From assembly GCA_005879795.1 (NCBI GenBank), contig VBKJ01000164.1, positions 1 to 45,900 on the forward strand: DNA of 45,900 nucleotides, written 5' to 3'. Shown here piece by piece: positions 6,085 through 13,457 of the stretch (position 1 is its first letter; each line of letters opens with the position of its first letter). The position numbers and the translations under genes were made by a program. The notes below the pieces were generated by a model. It was not told where the DNA came from and made no database searches. It worked only from the letters and a program-made list of their open reading frames with translations. This stretch comes from Deltaproteobacteria bacterium. GTDB lineage: Bacteria > Desulfobacterota > Binatia > DP-6.

Positions 6085-7248
6085 TCAGGGGAACCAGCGG
6101 TCGAGCGTCCCCGTCGCCACCATCCGGACGTCGTCCTCGTCGAGCCCGCCGCTCGCCTTGCGGAAGCCGTTCAGGAGGTCCGGCGTCCCGTCGTAGTGCG
6201 GCCAGTCGGAGGCGAGCGCGACGTGGTCGGCGGGCAGGAACTCGAGGGCGATCTTCAGGTCGGTCGCCTCGCACGCCTCGACCGTCACCAGCATCTGGCG
6301 CTCGAAGATCTCCATCGGCGGCGTCTTCCACTCGGGCGCCTTCAAGCTCCCGAAGGCCTCGCGGTGCTCCTCGAAGCGCTCGAACATCGACGGGAGCCAG
6401 CCGACGCCGGCCTCGAGGATCATGGTGGGCATGCTCGGGAAGCGGTCGAACACCCCGCCCGCCATCATGTCGTAGAGCGTGTGCATCATGTCCATCGGGA
6501 AGCCGAGGCAGGAAGCGGCCATGATGTCGGGGAGCCGATAGCCTTTCGACGTCCCGTCCTGGTCCCACATGGGGAGCGGATGGAGGCCGAGCTTCAGCCC
6601 CGTGTCGACGATCGCCTGCCAGAGCGGGTCGAAGGAGCGATCCGAGTACCTCTTCCCGTACACCGGGTTGGTGCGGATGAAGACGGCGGGGAAGCCGCGT
6701 TCGGCGACGCGGTGCACCTCGGCGACCGCGGCGTCCACGTCGACCGTGGGCAGGGTCGCGACCGGGACGAGGCGCCCGCCCGAGCCGGCGCAGTAGTCGT
6801 CCAGGATCCAGTCGTTGTAGACGGCGCACACCGCCGGGGCGAGGTGCGGGAGGATCGTGCCGCCGGCCAGCATGAAGGTCGGATAGAGGACGGCGCGCGA
6901 CACGCCATGCGTGGTATTGAAGGCGAGCCGCTCGCGCCCGTCCATCGCCCAGCGCGGCGCATCGAGGATGGTGTGCTTCTCGCCCTCGGCGCCAGTGAAC
7001 ACGCGCTCGAGTGGCATCCCCATGGCGCACGAGAGCCCCATGTTGTCGAGCATGTCCTTCGGCTTCATGCCGCCGTGCATGACGGGGAGGTCGTCGATCT
7101 CGATACCGTAGATGCGCGAGCGAAAGACCCCCTCCGCGTCGCGATAGAAGCGCGGCGCGAGCGGACGGAGATCCTCCGGCAGGCGCTCCACCCAGAGGTC
7201 GCCGGGCTCGATGATGTGCCCGTCGGCGTCGGCGAGGTGCTCGATCAT
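6085..7248 (-). CDS. Amidohydrolase-2 family metal-dependent hydrolase (ACMSD-like fold)
   Basis: A 387-residue TIM-barrel amidohydrolase. The N-terminal metal motif is degenerate, DADGHIIEP (D-x-D-x-H in place of H-x-H), as in many members of this family. A mid-barrel His occurs in LGLHPLPM, and the C-terminal Asp is in ASDWPHYDGTPD. A family-typical ILEAGVGWLPSMFERF segment precedes it. Members decarboxylate or hydrolyse ring-derived acids and often sit in aromatic or steroid catabolic loci. ATG 7248 is the start. Upstream lie a TTGACA-17-TAACGC promoter and two ATCACTTGAT repeats shared with the MaoC operon, pointing to co-regulation. The gene ends 2 nt from the giant palindrome. Confidence 0.88.
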   Translation of the reverse strand: MIEHLADADGHIIEPGDLWVERLPEDLRPLAPRFYRDAEGVFRSRIYGIEIDDLPVMHGGMKPKDMLDNMGLSCAMGMPLERVFTGAEGEKHTILDAPRWAMDGRERLAFNTTHGVSRAVLYPTFMLAGGTILPHLAPAVCAVYNDWILDDYCAGSGGRLVPVATLPTVDVDAAVAEVHRVAERGFPAVFIRTNPVYGKRYSDRSFDPLWQAIVDTGLKLGLHPLPMWDQDGTSKGYRLPDIMAASCLGFPMDMMHTLYDMMAGGVFDRFPSMPTMILEAGVGWLPSMFERFEEHREAFGSLKAPEWKTPPMEIFERQMLVTVEACEATDLKIALEFLPADHVALASDWPHYDGTPDLLNGFRKASGGLDEDDVRMVATGTLDRWFP

Positions 7249-7271
7249 TGTGCTGGCCCTCCCGCTTCCCG

Positions 7272-7300
7272 GCGTTACCCGCGCGCGGCCCGCTTGTCAA
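7272..7300 (-). promoter_or_regulatory. Predicted promoter for the amidohydrolase gene
   Basis: On the minus strand TTGACA (7300-7295) is followed after 17 nt by TAACGC (7277-7272). The predicted start near 7266 leaves an 18-nt leader before ATG 7248. The nearer ATCACTTGAT copy lies 12 bp upstream of the -35. Confidence 0.45.
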
Positions 7301-7304
7301 TCGT

Positions 7305-7353
7305 ACGCCCTAATCACTTGATCTACACACGCCCTAAATCACTTGATCCACAC
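7305..7353. promoter_or_regulatory. Two direct repeats carrying the ATCACTTGAT operator-like motif
   Basis: Two near-identical 24-25 nt units in tandem read ACGCCCTAATCACTTGATCT and ACGCCCTAAATCACTTGATC, each followed by ACAC or CACAC, at 7305-7328 and 7329-7353. The cores at 7313-7322 and 7338-7347 are spaced 25 nt apart, close to two and a half helical turns. They lie in the divergent gap between the amidohydrolase and DUF971 genes, and a third core sits before the MaoC operon. Confidence 0.6.
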
Positions 7354-7395
7354 CTCGGGCTTGTCGCAGCCGCCCGGCTTCTCTAGCGTGGCGGC

Positions 7396-7734
7396 ATGCC
7401 GGGCCCGCGCTCGCCGGACGCCACCCACATCGAGAAGCTCACCGAGGTCGGTCGCTACGCGCTGGGTGTCGTGTGGGCAGACCGGCACGACAGCATCCTG
7501 CCCTTCCGGAGCCTGCGCCGCGCCTGCCCGTGCGAGACCTGCACGGCGGCGCCGCAGGCGGATCTGCCGCCCGAGGCGGAGCGTCTCGCGCGCGTCGAGG
7601 TGCTCGGCGACCGAAGCCTCTTCCTCGGCTGGGCCGACGGGCACGAGAGCGTGCTCCTGCTCGAGGAGGTGCGTGCGCTCTGCCGTTGCGCGCGCTGCGC
7701 CGGCGAGCCCGAGTACCCGATCTCGGGTCGCTAG
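7396..7734 (+). CDS. DUF971 / GBBH-like N-terminal domain protein with an internal duplication
   Basis: A 112-residue protein with two related halves: VVWADRHDSILPFRSLRRACPCETC and LGWADGHESVLLLEEVRALCRCARC (each given here only as a motif; residues about 25-48 and 77-100). The W-x-D-x-H-x-S pattern followed by LR-x-x-C-x-C-x-x-C marks DUF971, the small domain also found at the N-terminus of gamma-butyrobetaine hydroxylase. Zn binding by the Cys/His set is likely. Stand-alone DUF971 proteins are often linked to Fe-S or Mrp/ApbC contexts, but no such gene is adjacent. The TAG stop at 7732-7734 is the first three bases of a 36-nt palindrome. Confidence 0.85.
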   Translation: MPGPRSPDATHIEKLTEVGRYALGVVWADRHDSILPFRSLRRACPCETCTAAPQADLPPEAERLARVEVLGDRSLFLGWADGHESVLLLEEVRALCRCARCAGEPEYPISGR

Positions 7735-7767
7735 GAGGCCGTCCGGGTAATCCCGGACGGACTCCTA
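7732..7767. repeat. 36-nt palindrome, short member of the TAGGAGGCCGTCCGGG family
   Basis: TAGGAGGCCGTCCGGG (7732-7747), loop TAAT, then CCCGGACGGACTCCTA (7752-7767); one mismatch in a 16-bp stem. It lies between convergent genes and overlaps the DUF971 stop codon; the DUF4340 stop (7771-7769) begins 1 nt beyond it. A 117-nt relative with the same arms is at 18580-18696. It has no T-tract, so intrinsic termination is possible but not standard. Confidence 0.92.
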
Positions 7768-7768
7768 G

Positions 7769-8281
7769 CTAGCGCGGCCCGTCGCGGTTGAAGAAGATGC
7801 GCTCCAGGTCGGTCAGGAACCCCGTGCCGACCTCGAGGACGCGGGGATCGCCCAAGCGGCGCGCGTAGAGGGCGCTGGCCCCCGCGTTCATGTCGCCGAT
7901 CACCAGCCGGCGCGCGCCGCGCGCGGTCGCCACCTCGACCGTGCCGCGCGGCCGCTCGAGGCCGAACGACGCCGCGTCGCGGCTGCGAAACGAGTCCACG
8001 GCGCGCAGCCCGACCACCGCCGTCAGGAGATCGTCGAGTGCCTCGGCTGTCCCCGCCGACGCGCGCCGGCCGTCGATCTCCCAGCCCTCGGCCCTCCGCC
8101 GGGCGCTGAAGCGCCGCCCCTCGAGCACCACGTCGATGCCGCGCACCGCGTGCCTCCCGACGCCGAAGACACGGTGCCCGCGCACCGCGAGCTGACCCCG
8201 CGGGCGCACCGGCGCGCGCACCAGCAGAACGAGCACGGTGCCCAGGGCGACGAGGGCCGCGAGGACCAGCGTGCGGCGCAG
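7769..8281 (-). CDS. DUF4340 domain membrane-anchored protein, last gene of the Gld-type ABC operon
   Basis: The conventional start is GTG 8236 (155 residues), but in-frame coding continues upstream to CTG 8281. That extension supplies LRRTLVLAALVALGTVLVLLV, the N-terminal membrane helix that DUF4340 proteins normally carry. No ATG, GTG or TTG exists in that stretch, so a CTG start giving 170 residues is my choice. The rest shows an alternating strand pattern, with the DUF4340-like segments GIDVVLEGRRFSARRRAEGW, a two-domain beta architecture and LVIGDMNAGASALYARRLG. DUF4340 genes commonly follow GldG-like ABC genes, as here (4-nt gap). The protein probably sits on the periplasmic side of the exporter. 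It is shorter than typical multi-repeat DUF4340 proteins. Confidence 0.75.
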   Translation of the reverse strand: MRRTLVLAALVALGTVLVLLVRAPVRPRGQLAVRGHRVFGVGRHAVRGIDVVLEGRRFSARRRAEGWEIDGRRASAGTAEALDDLLTAVVGLRAVDSFRSRDAASFGLERPRGTVEVATARGARRLVIGDMNAGASALYARRLGDPRVLEVGTGFLTDLERIFFNRDGPR

Positions 8282-8285
8282 CCGC

Positions 8286-9668
8286 TCACCCCCCGCGCCG
8301 GCGGCGGCCCACCAGCGTCGCGCCCACGAGGAGGACGAGCGCCGGCTCGACGACCACGCCGGCCAGGAAGATGGCCCGCCCCTGCGCCTCGGTCAGCACG
8401 AGCGGCGAGAGCGGCCGCATCACCTCCGGGACCTTCTTCGTGCGCGTCCCGGTGAGCGCCTCCTCGCCCGCCGCCCACTCGACCGCGTTGAGCGCCAGGT
8501 CGCGGTTGCCGAGCAGGTCCAGGTACGCGTCGCTCGCGAAGTCCGAATCACCGACCACCACCAGACGCCCACGGCGATGGGCCGTCCCGTCGCCGGTACT
8601 TCCCACCTCGGCCATGACCACCACCGAGGCCGACCCGGGCGTGTCGTGGTGCGCCGGCGACGGCTCCTCGCCGCGCCGCGCGCGCCCCGGGTCGGCCATC
8701 GCCCACGCACTGCCCGCGGTGCGCGCGATGCTCTCGGCGTCCACCCCCGGCACCTCCGCGCCCACGTCGACGGTGCGCGCCGAGGGGAGCACGACGCCGC
8801 TCTCGATCGGATGGGCCGACGGGTCGGACACCGGGTTCCCCCGCTTGAAGAGCTCGACGACCGCCGCCAGCCCGTCGGTGCCGAGCACGCGCTTCTCGCG
8901 ATCGACGACGAAGTCGTCGCCGAGCCGGATGCCCATGCTGGCGAGGAAGCGCGCGAGGTTCGGGAGCGGGGTCGGATCGAGGAGGAGGAGGACGCCACCC
9001 CCGCCCTTCAGGTAGCGGGCGACCTCGTCGAGCTCCGCGACGAGGAAGTCGTGCTTCGGCCCCGCCACCAACACGACGTCGGTCTCGGGCGGCAGGGGGC
9101 CGTCGAGCAGCGAGTGGCCCGCGGGGACGTAGTTTTCGGCCGCGAGCGCACCGGCCAGGCGGCCGTAGCTGTCCGCGTCGCCCCCCGGCGTCCGCTCGCC
9201 GTGCCCGGCAGTGAACACGATCCGGCGCGACCTCCCGCGCAGCGCGCGCAGGATGCCGCCCGCGAGCTCCTCCTCGGGCAGGACCGGCGCGACGGTCCGG
9301 CGGCCGGCATACTCGATCGCCGCGCGCCCGTACTGGGTGACGCCGAGGCCCCGCGCCCGCTCCGGGTAGCGGTCGAGGTCGTGCAGCTCGAACTCGACGC
9401 GCCGGTTCTGGGCGCGGACGCGCTCGAGGAGCTGGGCGTACTGCTCGCGCGTCCCGCGCTGGAAGAAGACCGTGATCCGGAGCGGCTCCCACACCTGGGC
9501 GAGGATCTTCTGCGTGACCGGCGAGAGCGAGAGCTCGCGGCCCGGCGTGAGATCGAAGCGGTGGCTCGTCCGCTCGGCCACGACCTGGAGCAGCCCGAGG
9601 CCGCCGAGCAGCAGGAGAACCTGGAGCACCAGCTGCGACCAGCTGCGCACCGCCCGCCCGAGCGCCAT
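8286..9668 (-). CDS. GldG-like ABC transport auxiliary protein
   Basis: A 460-residue membrane protein: N-terminal helix (about residues 12-30, LVLQVLLLLGGLGLLQVVAE), a large soluble domain beginning FDLTPGRELSLSPVTQKIL, and a C-terminal helix (AIFLAGVVVEPALVLLVGAT) followed by RRRRGG. The soluble part has the GldG-type pattern: RITVFF, FTAGHGERTPGG (a conserved GHGE segment), TDVVLVAGPKHDF, and VVVGDSDFASD before the last helix. GldG works with a GldA ATPase and GldF permease; all three are in order here. In Bacteroidetes the set is linked to gliding, but in other phyla the exporter has no assigned substrate. ATG 9668 overlaps the permease stop by 1 nt. Confidence 0.85.
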   Translation of the reverse strand: MALGRAVRSWSQLVLQVLLLLGGLGLLQVVAERTSHRFDLTPGRELSLSPVTQKILAQVWEPLRITVFFQRGTREQYAQLLERVRAQNRRVEFELHDLDRYPERARGLGVTQYGRAAIEYAGRRTVAPVLPEEELAGGILRALRGRSRRIVFTAGHGERTPGGDADSYGRLAGALAAENYVPAGHSLLDGPLPPETDVVLVAGPKHDFLVAELDEVARYLKGGGGVLLLLDPTPLPNLARFLASMGIRLGDDFVVDREKRVLGTDGLAAVVELFKRGNPVSDPSAHPIESGVVLPSARTVDVGAEVPGVDAESIARTAGSAWAMADPGRARRGEEPSPAHHDTPGSASVVVMAEVGSTGDGTAHRRGRLVVVGDSDFASDAYLDLLGNRDLALNAVEWAAGEEALTGTRTKKVPEVMRPLSPLVLTEAQGRAIFLAGVVVEPALVLLVGATLVGRRRRGG

Positions 9669-10408
9669 CAGCGGACTCCGCGCCAGCGGCGGGCGTCGAG
9701 CGCGAAGAACGTGAAGCAGAGGAACGCCACCGTGAAGAGGACGAGGTAGCTCACGTTGCCGGTGTCCACCGCCCCGAGCGCGAAAGTGTAGAAGCGGTCG
9801 AAGAGCGAGAAGGGCAGCAGGAGGTGCCGCGTCACCTCGCTCATCGCTGCCTCGTTCCAGGTGACCACCCAGAAGAAGAGCAGCACGCCGTAGGTCGCAG
9901 CCCCCGCGAGCAGCTGGCTCTCGGTCAGGGCCGAGATGAAGAGGCCACAGGCGACGAAGGCGGCCGCCAGCATCCAGAGGCCCAGGTACCCGGCTACGAG
10001 CGGCCCCGCCGCCACGGGGTAGAAGCGCGCGAGCATGAGGGGGTACGTGGCCGTCCCGGCCAGCATCAGCGTGACGACCGCGAGGCAGGCGATGAACTTC
10101 CCGGCGATGATCTCGACGTCCCGCACCGGGTATGTCCACAGGAGCTCGAGCGTGCCGAGCTTTCGCTCCTCGGCGAAGAGCCGCATGGTGAGGAGCGGCA
10201 GGAGGACGAGGAGCCGCTGCTGCGTGTCCAGGAACTGGTACTGCCAGAGCCCGCGCTGGAGCTGCATCCCGCCGAACACCACGAAGTAGCTCAAGTTGGT
10301 CGAGAAGTAGTACCCCGAAAGCACGAGGAACACGCTCGCGAGCGCATAGAAGAGGAAGGAGGTGAAGTAGAGCTGGAGCTCCTTGGCGGCGAGGGCGAGG
10401 ACCGTCAT
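9668..10408 (-). CDS. ABC-2 type permease (GldF-like)
   Basis: A 246-residue polytopic membrane protein with about six helices. The N-terminal helix follows AAKELQLYFTS; a cytosolic stretch RLFAEERKLGTLELLWTYPV (the E-R-K-x-G-T-L-E motif typical of ABC-2 permeases) precedes VEIIAGKFIACLAVVTLMLAG, and further helices follow to ARRWRGVR. ATG 10408 overlaps the ATPase stop (ATGA), and its own stop overlaps the GldG-like start. It is half the size of two-module permeases, so it should act as a dimer with the ATPase. Confidence 0.88.
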   Translation of the reverse strand: MTVLALAAKELQLYFTSFLFYALASVFLVLSGYYFSTNLSYFVVFGGMQLQRGLWQYQFLDTQQRLLVLLPLLTMRLFAEERKLGTLELLWTYPVRDVEIIAGKFIACLAVVTLMLAGTATYPLMLARFYPVAAGPLVAGYLGLWMLAAAFVACGLFISALTESQLLAGAATYGVLLFFWVVTWNEAAMSEVTRHLLLPFSLFDRFYTFALGAVDTGNVSYLVLFTVAFLCFTFFALDARRWRGVR

Positions 10409-11364
10409 GCCGGCGGCCGCTCTCCATCGCGCACCAGGTGGAGGAAGATCTCCTCCAGGTCGGGCGTCTCCGCGCGCAGCTCGCGGATCGCCCAGCCCCG
10501 GGCCGCCATCGCCTCGCCGGCGGCCCGCGCCGCGTCGCCCTGCGCGGCGGCCTCGAGCACGAAGGCGTCCGCTTCCCGCGCGACGCGCTCGACGCCGGGG
10601 ATCGCCGCCAGCGCCGCCGCCACGGCCTCCGCCGGCCCCTCGACCCGGAGCACGACCCGCTGCCGGCGGCCGACGCGCTCGGCGAGCTCGCGCGGCGTGC
10701 CCTCCCCCACCAGCCGGCCGCGCGCGACCACGATCACGCGCTCGCAGAGCGCCGCCACCTCGGCGAGGATGTGGCTCGAGAAGAAGACGGTCCGCTGGCC
10801 GCCGAGGGCGCGGACCAGGTCCCGCACCTCCACCACCTGCTCCGGGTCGAGGCCGATGGTCGGCTCGTCGAGGATCAGGATGGGCGGGTTCCCGCACAGG
10901 GCCTGCGCCAGGCCGACGCGCTGGCGGTAGCCCTTGGAGAGCGTCCCCACGCGCCGGCGGGCGACGCCCTCCAGGCCGCACCAGGCGAGCACCTCGGCGA
11001 CGGCGCGCGCGCGCTCCGCCCGCGGGATGCGCTTCATGCGCGCGACGAAGCGGAGGTACCCCTCGACGCGGAGATCCGGGTAGAAGGGCGCGTACTCCGG
11101 GAAGTAGCCGACCGCGCGCCGGCAGGCGAGCGGGTCGCGCGCGGGATCGCGGCCGGCGATGCGCACCTCGCCGCCGGTGGGCGGGAAGATGCCGGCCAGG
11201 ATGCGCAGGGTGGTCGTCTTGCCGGCGCCGTTCGGCCCGAGGAAGCCGACGATCTCGCCCGCATCCACCCGGAACGAGATGCCGCGCACCGCCTCCACCG
11301 CGCCGAACGTCTTGGTCAGGTCGCGCACCTCGATCATCGCCTGGCCCATGCGGCTGCCGGACAT
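10405..11364 (-). CDS. ABC transporter ATPase (GldA/CcmA-like)
   Basis: A 319-residue ATPase with Walker A GPNGAGKTTT (about 43-52), a Q-loop region in GYFPEYAPFYPDL (Glu in the Q position), signature LSKGYRQRVGLAQAL, Walker B ILILDEPTIGLDP and switch His SSHIL. A C-terminal extension after residue 235 (VVLRVEG to TPDLEEIFLHL) is the usual regulatory domain of ABC-2 exporters. ATG 11364 begins 1 nt after the HAD stop; Met10 (MIEVRDLTKTFG) would be a more classical N-terminus, so the first nine residues are uncertain. The glutamate replacing the Q-loop glutamine is common in this subgroup. Confidence 0.92.
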   Translation of the reverse strand: MSGSRMGQAMIEVRDLTKTFGAVEAVRGISFRVDAGEIVGFLGPNGAGKTTTLRILAGIFPPTGGEVRIAGRDPARDPLACRRAVGYFPEYAPFYPDLRVEGYLRFVARMKRIPRAERARAVAEVLAWCGLEGVARRRVGTLSKGYRQRVGLAQALCGNPPILILDEPTIGLDPEQVVEVRDLVRALGGQRTVFFSSHILAEVAALCERVIVVARGRLVGEGTPRELAERVGRRQRVVLRVEGPAEAVAAALAAIPGVERVAREADAFVLEAAAQGDAARAAGEAMAARGWAIRELRAETPDLEEIFLHLVRDGERPPA

Positions 11365-11365
11365 A

Positions 11366-12007
11366 TCAAATCCGGGCGAGCCGCTCCGCGGTCAGCTCGT
11401 CCAGGTGCGCGAGGCGGCAGGCGGCGCCCGTGAAGTCGTTGTCGAAGGTCAGATCGCTCGGCGCGGCGACGGCGCGCGCCCCGGCGGCGAGCGCGGCGCG
11501 GAGCCCGCGCTCGGTGTCCTCCACCACCGCGCACTCGCCCGGCACGAGCCCGAGGGCGGCCGCGGCGGCCAGGTAGGCGTCGGGTGCCGGCTTGGGACGG
11601 ACGTAGTCTTCGCGCGCGATGGTCGCCTGGAAGAGCGGCGCCACGCCGAGGCGCTCGAGGACGAAGGTCACCTCGGCGCGCGCGCTGTTGGTCGCGAGCC
11701 CCAGCCGGTGCGTGCGGCGGAGGCGGCGGAGCGCGTCGACCGCGCCCGGGCAGGGGGCGACTCCCTCGCGCAGGAGGGCCAGGTAGGCGGGCGCCTTGCG
11801 CGCCCGGAGCTCGTCGGGGCCGATCGGCAGCGCGTAGGTCCGGCACGCGTACTCGGGGCCGCAGCCGCGCGCGATCCAGTGCCGCCGGTACTCCTCGAGC
11901 CCGACGTCGACGCCGAGCTCGCCGAGCACGCGCCGGTACGCCTGCCACTGCAGGCGTTCGGTGTCGGCGATCACGCCGTCCAGGTCGAAGATGACGCCGC
12001 GCACCAC
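11366..12007 (-). CDS. HAD-superfamily phosphatase (beta-phosphoglucomutase-like)
   Basis: A 213-residue HAD hydrolase with all four motifs: DLDGVIADTE (nucleophile Asp8), TNSA (motif II), RPKPAPDAY (Lys) and VEDTERG (acidic pair), plus a C1 helical cap of subfamily IA. It could dephosphorylate or isomerise a sugar phosphate. The GTG start at 12007, or the next codon (also GTG), directly follows the TAG of the FGGY kinase gene, so kinase and phosphatase are coupled; the ABC ATPase begins 1 nt after its stop. The pairing suggests a sugar-like metabolite that is phosphorylated and then processed. Confidence 0.88.
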   Translation of the reverse strand: MVRGVIFDLDGVIADTERLQWQAYRRVLGELGVDVGLEEYRRHWIARGCGPEYACRTYALPIGPDELRARKAPAYLALLREGVAPCPGAVDALRRLRRTHRLGLATNSARAEVTFVLERLGVAPLFQATIAREDYVRPKPAPDAYLAAAAALGLVPGECAVVEDTERGLRAALAAGARAVAAPSDLTFDNDFTGAACRLAHLDELTAERLARI

Positions 12008-13451
12008 CTACAGCGTCCAGGTCTGGAGCAGGTCGTACACGCTGCGCCACTTCCGGTAGCGCTCGTCGCACGCGGCCGCGCGCCCGGCCTCGGGGTCGAC
12101 CCGGCGGGCGCGGCTCATCGCCGCCACCGCCTCCGCGACGCTGGCGTAAACGCCCCCGCCCACGGCAGCGAGGATCGCGCAGCCGAGGCTCGCGCTCTCC
12201 GGCACCTCGGCGACGGACACCGGCACGCCGAGCGTGTCGGCGACCAGCCGAACGAGCGTCGGGCTCTGGGTCATGCCGCCGCTCAGCGCGAGGGCCGGGA
12301 CCGGGCAGCCGGCCACCGCCGCGATCTGCTCGCAGTTGCCCCGGATGGCGAACGCGATGCTCTCCAGATAGGCATGCAGGACCTCGCCGCGCGCCGGCCG
12401 GTCGACGTGCAGGAGCGGGAAGCGGAAGAGCATGCCGGCCGGCTTGAAGGGGCTCATGTCCGCCAGGCTGAAGACGACCGGGCCCAGGTGGCAGAAGATC
12501 TGGCGCTCGCCGGACGAGGTCTCCGCGATCGCCGCCTCGGCGGCGGCGTGGGCGGGGGCGTCGGCGGCGCCGTAGACGAACTCCAGGAGCCAGCGGTACG
12601 CGCCCCCCGTGTCGCCCGCGTTGCTCTCGAGCACCCACCGGTCCGGCACCACGTGACAGCTCGTCCAGAGCTTCCGTCTCCCCCGGCTCGTGCACGCCCG
12701 AGCCGAGGAGCGCGCTCTCGGTGTCGGCGCCGCCGACGAACACGGGCGTGCCCTCGGGGAGCCCGGTCGCGGCCGCGGCCGCCGCGGTCACGCCGCCGGC
12801 GCGCGCGCCCGGGGCGACGAGCGGCGGCAGGATGTGCGGGGGGATGTCGAGCGCGCCCAGGATCTCCTCCGACCAGACCCGCCGCGACACGTCGTAGAGC
12901 ATCGACTCGCCCGCGTTCGAGTGCTCGGCGACGCGCGCGCCGGAGAGGAGATGGGTGATCCAGTCGTTCAGCATGAGGAGGGTCGCCACCCGGCGCGCGT
13001 CGCGGTGTTTGCGGAACCAGAGGTAGCGCGCCAAGGGGAAGATGTAGGGCGGGGCATGGCCGGTGAGCGCGTGGAGGCGATCGGCCGGAATGCGCTCCAG
13101 CAGCTCGATGCCCTCGGCAGCCGCGCGCGCATCGAGGTTCGGCCCCGCGTAGAGGACTTCGCCGGCGCGGTCGACGAACACGCAGCCCTCCCGCTGGCTG
13201 GTGGCGGCGACGCCGAGGATGCGCGCGCCGGCGGGGAGGCGCGCGACCACCGCGCGCGCGGAGCGGGCGAGCGCGCCCCAGAACGCCCCGGGGTCGAGGT
13301 CGAAGCCCCGCAGGAACGGAAGGCTCGGGTCGTCGAAGATGGTGTAGCGGAACGGCTCCTGGGCGCTCGCCACCGGACGGCCGGCGAGGTCGAAGGCGAG
13401 CGAGCGCCCCGACCCGGTGCCGGCGTCCAGCGTGACCAGGTAGTCGGCCAC
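12008..13451 (-). pseudogene. FGGY-family carbohydrate kinase, interrupted by one frameshift
   Basis: From GTG 13451 the first frame reads MADYLVTLDAGTGSGRSLAFD (phosphate-binding DxGTxxxR loop) through FVDRAGEVLYAGPNLDARA, LARYLWFRKH, NDWITHLLSG and VFVGGADTESALLGSG up to about HEPGETE. The second frame then continues LWTSCHVVPDRWVLESNAGDTG, ALSGGMTQSPTLVRLVADTLG and ESASLGCAILAA to the stop at 12008. The frames join near 12661-12675 and need one nucleotide removed (or two added). Together they give a kinase of about 480 residues, the normal size. The second half alone has an in-frame GTG (12652). This may be an assembly indel, a recent mutation or, less likely, recoding. The subgroup resembles LsrK/xylulokinase types with an unknown sugar. 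Confidence 0.8.
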
Positions 13452-13457
13452 CCGCCC

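Noticed and set aside
8286-11364. The GldA-GldF-GldG-like cluster as a gliding or defence system
   Set aside because: The genes fit a generic ABC-2 exporter with an auxiliary protein; no gliding or nuclease/effector gene is nearby.
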